Origin: Phaseolus vulgaris
Lineage: Eukaryota; Streptophyta; Magnoliopsida; Fabales; Fabaceae
Assembly: GCF_000499845.2 (NCBI RefSeq)
Contig: NC_023759.2
Coordinates: forward strand, 48,706,172 to 48,770,171
Reading direction: 5' to 3'
Length of the DNA stretch: 64,000 nucleotides
In this document: positions 48,937 through 59,641 of the stretch, one piece after another
How the letters are laid out: the number at the start of each line of letters is the position of its first letter
Numbering within the stretch: the first letter of the stretch is position 1
Notes under the pieces: generated by a model
What the model saw: only the letters and a program-made list of their open reading frames with translations
Databases searched by the model: none
Told to the model about the DNA's origin: nothing
Program-made: the position numbers and the translations under genes

Positions 48937-51155
48937 AATTAATAAATAATTAACTTATATTTGACTTGTGATCAAATATTTGTTCAAAAAATTAATAATT
49001 AAAAATTTGATATGAAAAGAAAACCTAATAATTAAATCAAGAGATCATAGTGAAAATAACCAATGAAGTTTTTAAGCCAATCCAACTAAGTTATCCGATT
49101 CATCACCTACAAAGTCACATATTCTACACTAATAATAAGATAATAAAATAACATAATTTATTGTAAGATTTAACATTATTGTTCATGAGCAATTAACCTA
49201 AAAATATAACACATTATTAGAAGGAAAATTTTCCGTTCAAATTTATCCATCTAATCTCACAGTTTGTTTTACTGTAATTATTTTATTATATTAAAAAAAT
49301 TTATATGGAACAAGTTTCAAAAAAATTATTGGAATTAGAACATGACTCAAAAACATTTGTGAGAATATTTGTGGATTATTTATCACAAATCTGTATATGA
49401 ATAGTAAAATCCAAACTTATTATTTGGGATGATGTTTATCGATTTCCCCCTCCAAAATTATTACAGTTTTAGTTTTTTTCTTAAAATAAATTGATTAATA
49501 TTTTTAGTTTCCATGAATATTAATAATTTTATTCCTAACTAGCCCTAAACAGAAATATTTTACTGTATATATTTATAACAGCTAACAAATAATATATTTA
49601 TTAAAAAATAAAATTATTTTAAGAAGTGAAACATTTATTATTATTATTATTATGAAACAAAAATAGTATATTTATCTTTATTCGCACAGGTGTACAAATG
49701 GAAAGGAAAAAGGGATGTTATCGATTTGCTATAGAAGGAAAAAAAAATTGGAGTCAAGAAAAAAAAATGTGTAAGTCACTTTATACACAAATATAAAATA
49801 AAATTAGTGAAAAATTAAAATAGTCTATTATTTTTACCTTTTATCATATATATTACTTGAAAAACATCTATTATGAAGGTGATAAAATTGATTATTATTT
49901 TGTGAGTGTAATAATAATAATAATAATAACATAATAAAAATAATTTTCTTTTATTTTTTAAGAAAAATAGCTTTAATTTTACTATTTTTTAATTTTCTTC
50001 AGTGTCTGATTTTTCGTTATAACATGGCAGCAAAGAGTAATTACTGTCGCCGACCTCCAATAGTGAGCTGAACATTCTCTCGTCATGTCAGTTATAAACT
50101 TGGCTCTACAACCACCAACGTTGTGTTACTTGCATCACATTTTTTCTTTGTTTTTCTCTTGATTTTTCTAATTTTTCCTACCCCTATTTTATTGTGAAAT
50201 GTGAGAATTTTGTCTGCCTAACAATTTTTGTTGGGGATGTCAAATAAATATAATCAAAAAAATATTTCATCTTTTATTGTAAAAGTAGTTTAGGTTAGAT
50301 AATAGTTATCTTATGAGTTTAGAAATTCAACCATCATTTAGCATTTGTAATTATACATAGAGTATTTTTTTTATATGCATGATTGCCTAAAACCCAAAGT
50401 AACTCTATCCTGATTTTTTTTAAAAGCCTTCACACAAGTTTCACATATCATCCAGTTTATTAATTTTAGAAGAATGATCTGAATATTTTATTATTAAAAT
50501 GAAAAAAATATATAAATAAAAAAATAGTTATTTAAGTTTTATATTTTTATAATTTTTTTTTTTTTTTAATCTTCTCTTTAAAATTCAGTCTTCCTCACTC
50601 ATCTATCATTTGACTCCAGTTAAGTTTTTGCATGTGATGCTTTTAGCTTTAGAATTAGTCTATATTAACTCAGAGGTCCTAGTAATATATTTAGATTAGT
50701 CTTTGTGATGTAGTTGTTTAGAGTTCTTTGTGAGCACCTACTCAAACTCAGGTAAGAAAAACTAATTTAAATTTTCAATAGAATCCTAAATTAAAAAGAC
50801 TTGGATGTGGGGATGGTGTAGTCATGAGTTCCAAAATTTGTTTGGAGGATTGATTGTTTATGAGTAAAATAGTGTTATTTGAAATTAGATGTTGGAATGA
50901 TTGAATGAGTGATATAATGTATTTTATTTGAGGTTGTAAAATGTTAGATTTTATGTTGTTTGTGATGTGAATATAGTAATTGAATGTGTATTAATTGATA
51001 TTGGAAGTGTTTAAATGATAGTATAAATGAGTTGAATTATTTTATGATATAGTTGACGTTAAGAAACTATGAGCATTGATTATTGATTTTGAACTAGGGA
51101 TGTTGAATATATGGATGGTGTAACCGAGAAACATTAACTTTATTAGAATTATTAT
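48937..51155. other. AT-rich intergenic DNA
   Basis: No gene recognised; short TTA and AAT runs (for example about 49636-49652 and 49910-49928) only. Confidence 0.5.
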
Positions 51156-51352
51156 CATAAAAACATGAAATAGAGACCAAAATAATTAGTTGCAATAGTA
51201 ATTAAATTACATATCATTTTAGAAACTAAACAAAATGATTTATAAATTAGTTTTTATTATTGTTAAATAGTTTTTAAATTGATATTTAATTAATAACCAA
51301 GGTTTTAACTAACAATTATTTAATTTTTAAATTGATATCTAATTAGTAACCA
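51156..51352. mobile_element. Left half of the CACTA-type MITE
   Basis: Follows the family from a deleted left terminus ('tatcataaaaacatgaaatag') through the arm to the core 'aaccaaggttttaacta'. A second short copy of the core motif ('tctaattagtaaccaaggttt') follows instead of the right arm, so the element was internally rearranged. Confidence 0.65.
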
Positions 51353-51999
51353 AGGTTTCTATTACCTCAAATAACAATAATCAGTTGTAAAAAACCAATA
51401 ACCTCTAATACCATATTGTGATACTCAATCTTGCATTTTGTTAGGCTTAATTGCTTTCCAAAAATCTTTTATATATTAATCCTTCTGCTAAAACACGTTT
51501 TTCTTCACTATAACAATAAGTATGTAATAGGTTTTTCATGTGATGACAAATGATTATTATTACTTGAGGTGTCATCCTAGTTGAGATGTCAAGTAACAAT
51601 GTCTAACATGAAAACTTTTTATATATATTATAACCATTTTCATGAAAGTTATAAAGTATTTGAAAATAGATTTGAGGTAGTAAATAAATTAAATTTATGT
51701 AAAAGTATTTTACAAATTTTGGCACATATATTTTATATAAATAAAAAATTTAAATTGTTAAATTTTAAATAAATATAAATATAAATTATAAATTATTTAA
51801 ATAAAAATATAAAATAAATATTTGTTTAAATTATTAATATTATATTTAAAAAATTTAAAAATAAATAAAATTACTAAATTATTTAAAATTCTAAATAAAT
51901 TACTGTTAGGTATATTCATGGTTATTTGATGATGAAAATATGCTCATTCACTAAGACAACTACACTTAATATTTAACTCCCCCATTCTCTTTCTTGAAT

Positions 52000-52260
52000 G
52001 TGTAAAACACGCGCAAGGCAATTTGACAAGCAGTGTAAACCACGCTTGGTTTGCGCGTGGGTATGATTGTGCTGTGGCATTTATTCTTAAAACCTCTGAA
52101 GGAGAAGAGTTTCTTCAAACGCATGGCCACTCCAAATTCGGCGCTTTCATCAACTACACCGTTCACTAGCTTCGTTCTTCCGTTCACCTAAAAAAGGGTT
52201 AGTTTCTCTCGATTCATTTCGTTCCACTCTTTCGTTGCTTCCGAATCAATTTGTGAGGGT
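52000..52260 (+). promoter_or_regulatory. Probable FKBP20-1 promoter and 5' leader
   Basis: A less AT-rich, CT-rich block follows a long AT-rich stretch. It contains inverted arms CACGCGCAA (about 52008) and TTGCGCGTG (about 52051), and a pyrimidine-rich leader with TTCCGTTCACC and CTCTCGATTC. The coding start is in the next exon, so a 5' UTR intron ending at the acceptor AG 53258-53259 is inferred; its donor was not located. A 22-codon upstream frame (52123-52191, MATPNSALSSTT...) may lie in the leader. Confidence 0.45.
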
Positions 52261-53269
52261 TTTTGGAAAAATTCAAAATCTTTTTAAGTGTATGCATAAT
52301 GGGTCTTGTGAAAACTTGGCAAAAGATTGCAGATTTGAAGGTTCTGAAAATGGAGAACTTGAATTTTTGTTATCCTTGTTGTTTTATTGAGAATTGGACT
52401 GTTGTTTTTCTAATGGTATTGTGTTGGGAATAGATTGCTGAAAAATGAAATGGAATCTAAATTTCGTGATTTGATTTAATTTATCATGGTAAATGTTGTT
52501 GATTGTTTTTTTGTGTGACTGATGTTTAGTGAGTACTTTGTTTTATAGTTTAAATTTTCATTTCATATTATTATTTTGCATGTACTTCTGTACTGAGAAT
52601 ATATTGAACCTTTTTATAGACTGTTTATCTTACCAGGGAGGGTATAAGGAAATTTTGGGCCCTTTTCCAACATTTCCCCCCAATTTCCCTAATCCCCATA
52701 CAAAAATAGTTACAGCAATGCATCATAAACTTGGTAATTTAGCATCTATACTGCAATGGCAATTACATTCAGACAACTGAAGATAGTAATTGAATACTGT
52801 CCTTGAGCTTTGGATCTAGACTGGTTCATCTGAGCTCTACTATTTAGTTTTCACAATTTCACGATGCGGCTAAAAGATATTTCATGATCAATTGTTTTAT
52901 GCATGTTCTTTTGCGCAGTTATGAAATTGATTGACTTTCCTTCCAATAACATTTGGACATACAGAAAGTTTTGTAATTGTAATGACTGTTACATTTTCAA
53001 AGATTGAGAGGGATCACCACTAGTTTAGTTCTTCTTAAGATATAAAGTTAACTGATAACTGATCAAAAACTTGGTGACTTTGGTCATTAAATTTTAAATT
53101 TTTTGGTCATGCTTGTGTTTTCTGATCAGGTTGTTTGAATTTAATTCTATTTGTTCTGAGAAGTTTGATGGCTTGATTTTTAATACAACCTTGTGAGGTG
53201 CATGGCATTGTTCCATTTATCCATGTTTACGTTTCTTAGCTTTTTTGTCTTATTAACAGAGTGCAAACA

Positions 53270-56200
53270 ATGGGTGATGCAATTGATTTGACCAGTGATG
53301 GAGGAGTCATTAAGACCATTTTGAGAAAAAGCAAAGCTGACGCTGTTGGTCCAACAGAAAATTTTCCTCTTGTTGATGGTATGTTTGTACTGGCATGGGG
53401 AATATTTTGGAACTTGTCTAGTAGTGGACTACAGGACATTGTAGTCTCAAAGCAAGATGCAATATACTCAACACCTTTAGAGTTTTCCTACACAATCAGT
53501 CATACTTTTGTAATTTTTATCTAGTAAAGTGACTCGTGGCTTTTAAGGTGCTGAAGAAGTCATTCCAATCATTAATTATATATAGACCTTCTTATTAGAA
53601 TAAAAAGGAACATCTCTTGTCTGTTATGCATTAACCAATCATATAATGCTATTTTCAAAAGCTTATTATATTGTCTTCATGCATGGTCTCAATTCTAAAA
53701 TACATGAGAACACATACATTACACTTGCTATAATTTACTTGGATGTTAAAATTTCCCCTTAAATGTGAAACTGTAATTATCTTCATGAGTATCTTTGAGT
53801 CCAGGTCCATCTATTTGAGACTATTATGGAAAGATCATGTTGGACTATTACACAGTGGATCGGAATTGTAGGATATTAGGATACTTACAAGGAAAAGTTT
53901 AGATATTAAGGCCCAATTTGGATTTGTCTCTAGCTTATGGTAAGTTTTCCATTTAGATATAAAGTGTTTCTCTATTATTGTGAATGGTGTGTATAATCAC
54001 ACTAGTAAATCCTATACTTATAATCATTCAAAGTATAATATAGGGAAACCTTAAAATGACTAACTATGTAGAATATCTCTAATTATTGGTTGTACTTGTA
54101 CATATTTCCCTAATTTCAAAGATCAAAGTTTACATTCCCCCTCAAGCTGGAGCATACATGTCATGGGTTTGTTAAAAATGTGGTCAATATGAGAGCTCTT
54201 TAGGAATTTAGTGAGCATGTCTGCAAATTGATTACGAATAGGCTCAAGGTTTGATGGAAGTTCGACAAGAGCAAGTATCTTGAAAAATTGACTGCGTTAT
54301 TTGTAGAATGTTTGTACAAAAGAAGTGAAGGACATGAGAGTATAATATTTTGCTCTCAAATGATCAAGCTTTCCAAGATATGTCTGCATGTTCATGTTCT
54401 CTAACTTGATGTTCAAGTCAGGAAGTACACTATAGAGAAACAATGGACATTGTTTTGAATAAACTTTCTTGGCCTTCATCCATACATCATAGCAGGCCGT
54501 AAAGGCTTAGTACTATGCCTGAAGATTGGGCCAAAAGAGAACCACATGAAGCTACATAAAGAGGCATCAATTTGCTTCCAACAAGATTACTCAGCACTGA
54601 GATTTATAGTAGTCAAATATCTGGATAGCAGTGGGATCAGTGGTACATAGGTGAAAGTCACATCACATGGTACCAAGTCAGAAGAAGCCATGGAGTCAAA
54701 TAGTTTCAAAAGCCTAAAAGTGGTTTGCCAAAGGAGATACATTACAGGGAGGTGCTATAATACCATGAAAAATTGACTGTTTTGATCTGAGGGTGGCACA
54801 TGAGATGGACGCGTCAGAGAGAGGCAGCGTATGCTGCACTGTTAGGCAACAATTCTTGCACAGTGGTGATCGTTTGAGAGAGGTGACTTTGATGGACAGT
54901 GATGTGTGGAGGGTTGCAATGGTTCATGTGAACAGTGACTGAATCCAAAAAGGAAGGGAAAAAAAAGAAAAAAGTAGCTATGATACCATAAAAAGTTTCT
55001 CTGTTGTGAATTGTGTGTATAATCACACGTAAGTTCTTTATTTATAATCATTCAAAGTATAATATAAGAAAACTTAACAATGGAGAATATTCCTAATTAT
55101 CAGTTGGACATGTTTGATTTCTAACTTACGAAACAAGTTACAAGTTGATATGTACTTATGGATATTGGAGAATATAAAGGAGCGTGTTTTTTAAAAAGCT
55201 TATGTGTACAAGTTAATTTTAATTGTGCAAGAAGATTGATTCATTTTTCACCTTGTTTCGTTCTAATTTTTTGGCCTATGAGAAGTTTATCTAAACTAAC
55301 TATAAGTTTTGATTCTCTATGTTAGAGTGTTTAAAGTTTATTTTCATGAAATGCTTGATTTTTCTGGTTCTCATTTCAATGTTGTTTGTGTTGATCAGTT
55401 CATTATGAAGGCACACTTGCTGATACCGGTGAAGTTTTTGACACAACACATGAAGATAACACTATCTTCTCTTTTGAGCTTGGAAAGGGCAATGTTATCA
55501 AGGCTTGGGAAATTGCAGTCAAAACCATGAAGGTCTAATAAAGCATACTTTTGATGAAAATGTATTTAGATAATGGTTTTATCTGATATTTATCTGCTAA
55601 TCTTGCTAGGTCGGAGAAGTTGCAAAAATAACCTGCAAACCAGAATATGCATATGGCAGTGCGGGATCTCCTCCAGATATCCCTCCAGAGTACTATTCCC
55701 ATGCCACAATTATTGTTAGGAAACATAATTGTTTAACAAAAAAGTTTAAAAATGAAAGATGTTCCTTAGAAAAATGAGAAAGCTGAGAACATGCATTTGT
55801 CAATACATTTTTACTCTTTAAAAGGTATAAACCGAAAAACAACCTGGGATACAATTCTATCAGTGTTCCAAGTGTTTTCAATTATTGAATTATCATGTCA
55901 TGAAATCAGCCTTTGTAATGCATTTGGTAGGTGAGAAATTAGGGGTGGAGGGTGAACGGAAATAAAGTTAGAGTGTTTAAAAGAAGAGAAATAAGATGGA
56001 AATAAATTAAAAATGTTAAGATCTACCGAGCTATTTATCATTTATTTCTACTCATTTCTCTATTTCTCTTACCATCTATTATCTATTTCTCTTCAACTAA
56101 ACATTTTTAATTTTCATTTTATATCTAAATTATTTCATTTTATTTTTTTTTATTTCTATTCACTCTATTTCTCTCCTCGCAAGGCTTCCTTCTCTTGCGT

Positions 56201-56766
56201 GGTGGGTCGATCGAACACTTACCTAGTCCCATCTGTAGTGAGAGTTTTGTAGCACCAAATTATCTTTATATAACTATTAGATGAAATCATGCTGTAACTC
56301 TTTGAAGCTTTGCCTTGCTCCCCATTCTACTAATCCACTTTCACTTTAGCCACAAGAACATGCGTTTACCAGTGACTTCAAATTTAGAATTTTTCATTTA
56401 CCTTGCAGAGCAACACTTGTTTTTGAAGTTGAGTTAGTTGCCTGTCGGCCAAGGAAGGGCTCCAGTTTGGGAAGTGTTTCAGAGGAGAGGGCCAGGCTTG
56501 AGTAAGTAACTTTTTTTAACATTTTACCAAATACATATGCTTCAGTTTGTTTTGGATGTCTCCTTTCACTAGAAATTACCAACAATATGATATCTTGTGA
56601 TGAAAAAAAAAACAGCGAGCTGAAGAAGCAGAGAGAGCTAGCTGCTGCTGTCAAAGAGGAAGAGAAGAAGAAGAGAGAAGAAGCAAAAGCAGCTGCTGCT
56701 GCACGTGTGCAAGCCAAGTTAGGAGCGAAAAAAGGTCAGGGAAAGGGTAAAGGTAAAGCAAAGTAG
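53270..56766 (+). CDS. FKBP20-1: FKBP-type peptidyl-prolyl isomerase FKBP20-1
   Basis: Coding exons 53270-53378, 55399-55532, 55610-55689, 56409-56501 and 56616-56766 join in frame with GT-AG introns to 188 residues (about 190 in Arabidopsis FKBP20-1). Residues about 30-125 form the FKBP domain, which catalyses cis-trans isomerisation of prolyl bonds. FKBP12-type pocket residues are visible: Tyr39 (VHYEG), Phe50-Asp51 (VFDTT), Phe62, Trp73 (IKAWE) and Tyr96 (EYAYG). The tail 139-188 is Lys/Glu/Ala-rich ([20 protein letters not shown], then GKGKGKAK), probably a basic helix consistent with nuclear function. The ATG was chosen because [12 protein letters not shown] matches the family N-terminus and lies just after an acceptor site. 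Intron 1 (2 kb) contains an antisense LTR element. It converges with SDIR1, 2.9 kb downstream. Orthology rests on remembered Arabidopsis sequence. Confidence 0.93.
53958..55125 (-). mobile_element. Internally deleted Ty1/copia-like element, antisense in FKBP20-1 intron 1
   Basis: Two direct repeats, 53958-54134 and 54989 to about 55125, share TTTCTCT, GTGTGTATAATCACAC and ATAATCATTCAAAGTATAATAT, and act as LTRs. On the minus strand the order is LTR, primer-binding site TGGTATCATAGC (complement of 54977-54988), a gag-like start near 54690, then a pol/RNase H tail ending in a polypurine tract (complement of 54135-54146) directly before the second LTR. The tail reads [11 protein letters not shown] and LEGEC, typical of copia 3' ends. 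The internal region is only about 0.85 kb, so reverse transcriptase and integrase are absent. Its orientation is opposite to the host gene. No target duplication could be read. Confidence 0.8.
55925..56180. repeat. Inverted-repeat insertion in FKBP20-1 intron 4
   Basis: A purine-rich arm (GTTTAAAAGAAGAGAAATAAG, about 55975) is mirrored by a pyrimidine-rich arm (CTATTTCTCTTCAACTAAAC, about 56083), with further GAGAAATA/TATTTCTC pairs outward. The structure resembles a diverged MITE. Boundaries are approximate and no family is assigned. Confidence 0.35.
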
Positions 56767-59641
56767 GGTCTCATAAACATCTACACAACTTTGATATATT
56801 TTGGTGACAATCAAATCAAATAGTTATGTATTATCTACTATTCAGCATCTCACTTACCCTTTGGCCAATCCTAAACGATGTATAAATAATTGGTTTTGTC
56901 CATCCAGACAACATAAATATGATGTTTGGTAAGATGCTAGGTAATCAGCAGCTAGCAACAACATAGACACCCTATTTCATTCCTTCTGAATACAGGCTAC
57001 AGCCATGGTTGAGTTACTTGCAACGAAGGGTGGTTGAAGGTAGAGACGTAGCTAAGTTGGGCAGTGAGGAGAACTTAGAATATAGAGATATTAAGAAGTG
57101 TTCGTGAGTTAAAATTATTGAAAACTTTAAAACCATGATATAGAAACATTAAACAAGATATGGAAACTACACATTTTTTGTGATTTTAAATAATTTTAAC
57201 CAATAAAAAGAAGTGTGTTCATAAGAGTAGTTGCGTTCTTAGCATTTTTTATAGATAGATATTTAGCAACACTAGAAATTCTTTAGCAGATACTTAACAC
57301 TTAATTCTTTAATAATTCTCTCAGAGTTCTCTGCCTTAATTGGCGTTGGATACCTAATTTTTTCTGTGATGTGATATGTTGTGGCTTGTGTGTCATCTTG
57401 TATCTGCACCTTTGGTTTAATTTATTTTTAAAATATATTTTGCATATGCATCTAAAGAGAATTTTGGCAAAGAATAATTGTTTTTCCTTTTAACAAAGAA
57501 AAACTAATGCAACCTATACGAAAAAAAAATCTGTGAAAGATCATTTTATAACAAATTTAACACTCTTCCGAAAAGATCATTTTAGAAACAATTTTACTCC
57601 ATCCTACAATTATCATATCGTAATTGATAAAGGCCATATTATTTTTTTCCGAAAGGTTATTTTGGAAATAATTTATTATCATTTTGAAAATATTATTCTC
57701 AAATGGGTTTCTAGAAAATATATAATTAAAGCCGGAAGGTTATTTCTGGAAAGCTCTTTTCAATGTTCTTTCGATTTATGCACGTACGACATGCATAGAC
57801 CATTCTAAAAGGAATTTAACACCTTTTCTTGAAAATCTATTTCAAAATGTAAACGATTTCCAAAAAGTCATTATATGACGATAAATCTCATAATGAGATG
57901 TTACAAAATGGTCTTTCTAAAAGAGTGTTATCCTTTTTTTTAATTAGTTTTTCTAGAAGACTGTTAAATTTATGCAACAAAATATTTAAAATATTTACCA
58001 CGTGTTTGGATAGGAATATATATAGTTTTCCTAGAATTCAAATCTACTAAATTTTATTTGTTTTTCATTTCGAATTGATTCATTTTATAAAGTATTTCAT
58101 TTGAATAAAATAATTCAAATTTATTATATTTTAATTTTTTATTTAATTTATTACAGAATATAAAAAAATTAATAATGGATAAAAATAGGTCACAATTTTT
58201 CCAACATAATTAGTCAATCTTTTTACTTACCTTTTAACCGTATAAACAAGTTCTTAATTAATATTGACTAAAATAACCCTTGTCAAAGTTTGTTGAAACT
58301 GTCCATTAAACATTATAAAAATAAACTTTACCAACTTTGGAGAAAAATTTACATTAACAATATCAACCAAGAAACCCCACAAATATCAACCAAAAAATAA
58401 CAACTAAAGACGACAATTAAAAAAATCTAACATCCATCAAACAAGAATTCTGGCAACATTGACCTAAAAAACTCTTACCATTGTTGATAGAGAAATAACC
58501 TTAGTTCACATAAATGGAAAAATAATCTCAACAAAATCAACGGAAAAAAACTCTTATCAACGTAATTGAAAAATAAATGACTTATATTGGATAAAAAATA
58601 AGTATAATTATCGATACAACTCTAACATTATATGATAAAACTCTTACTAAAGTCAATGGAGAAATAATACGTTAATTAATAACTTTGAACAACCTCCAAT
58701 AAAATATTTTTTTTTGTCTGATACCGATAAAAATATAATCACAATTTTAATTTAAAAGAAATGACCAACATTAGTCAAAAAAATTAGTCTCTTCCAAACC
58801 GATAATTTTCCCCTCTAAACAAAGTCATGGACACAACAATGAAACAAAAAAACTCATGAAGAATTTCAAATTCAGATTATTTTAAATAATCAAATTCCTA
58901 AAATTTCATTTGTTTACAGTTTTTCTTAAAGCATTTCAAAATCCTTATAAAATTAATCACCCTCTAAAAGTTCATTGAAATCGTCATTTCATATTCATAT
59001 GGTTATTTTAGGGGTCCCTGGAGAGGTTCCTCGTGTAGGAAGGAAGAAATAACCTTGAACTAGGCATGGCTGGCTGAACAGATGACTTGGTAAGGTAACA
59101 AGTACAAGTAAACATCATGAGTTATTTATTATTAATCTTAAATAATATTTATACTCCCGCTGTCACTTTATATTTCATTAATTTTTATAATAAATTTATT
59201 GTGATATAAAAAGAAAATAAAAAATCTAATAAATATTTTATGTTTTAGTTTATACATAAAAACCTTATAAGATCCTGTTCATTATAAATTAGAGAAATAG
59301 GATGAATAAAATAAATTACCTTGTTTGTCCCTTATAACGCAGTATCAGTATCCTGGTTGAATTGATATTTAAGCACTGCGAGACACAAAAATGGGAGGGG
59401 AAGAGAGGTATGGTAGCAGTAAAGAAAAAATTGTGCAGATGGCGCTGGGTTAAGCACAGACGCCGAAGAAATATAAGTAGAATAGTTGTTACACGGTATT
59501 CTGCCGTTCTTCTGATCCCTACACGTCAGGGGGTAATTACACCAATACTAGTTAAAAACTACTACTTTTGATACATCACGACACTAAGTTACTGCTGTAG
59601 ATTTTAATCACACGTCCATAAATAAAAATTAGACGATGTAT
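56767..59641. other. Convergent intergenic region between FKBP20-1 and SDIR1
   Basis: It holds the FKBP20-1 3' UTR (from 56767), a candidate fold-back repeat at about 57495-57985, AT-rich filler, and the SDIR1 3' UTR (leftward from 59641). A less AT-rich patch at 59360-59580 gives a basic 69-codon frame (RWRWVKHRRRRN) of unknown meaning, which may just be 3' UTR of the minus-strand gene. Confidence 0.45.
57495..57985. repeat. Candidate fold-back repeat
   Basis: Left motifs AAGAAAAACTAATGCAAC and TTTAACACTCTTCCGAAAAG are mirrored on the right by CTTTCTAAAAGAGTGTTA and TTAATTAGTTTTTCTAGAAG, with repeated GATCATTTTA/AAAATGGTC motifs inside. Arms are diverged. It may be an old MITE; no target duplication was seen. 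Confidence 0.4.

Noticed and set aside
56394..56717. Minus-strand Ala/Ser/Phe-rich 107-codon frame
   Set aside because: It is the complement of FKBP20-1 exons 5 and 6, whose Lys/Glu/Ala repeats create the open frame.
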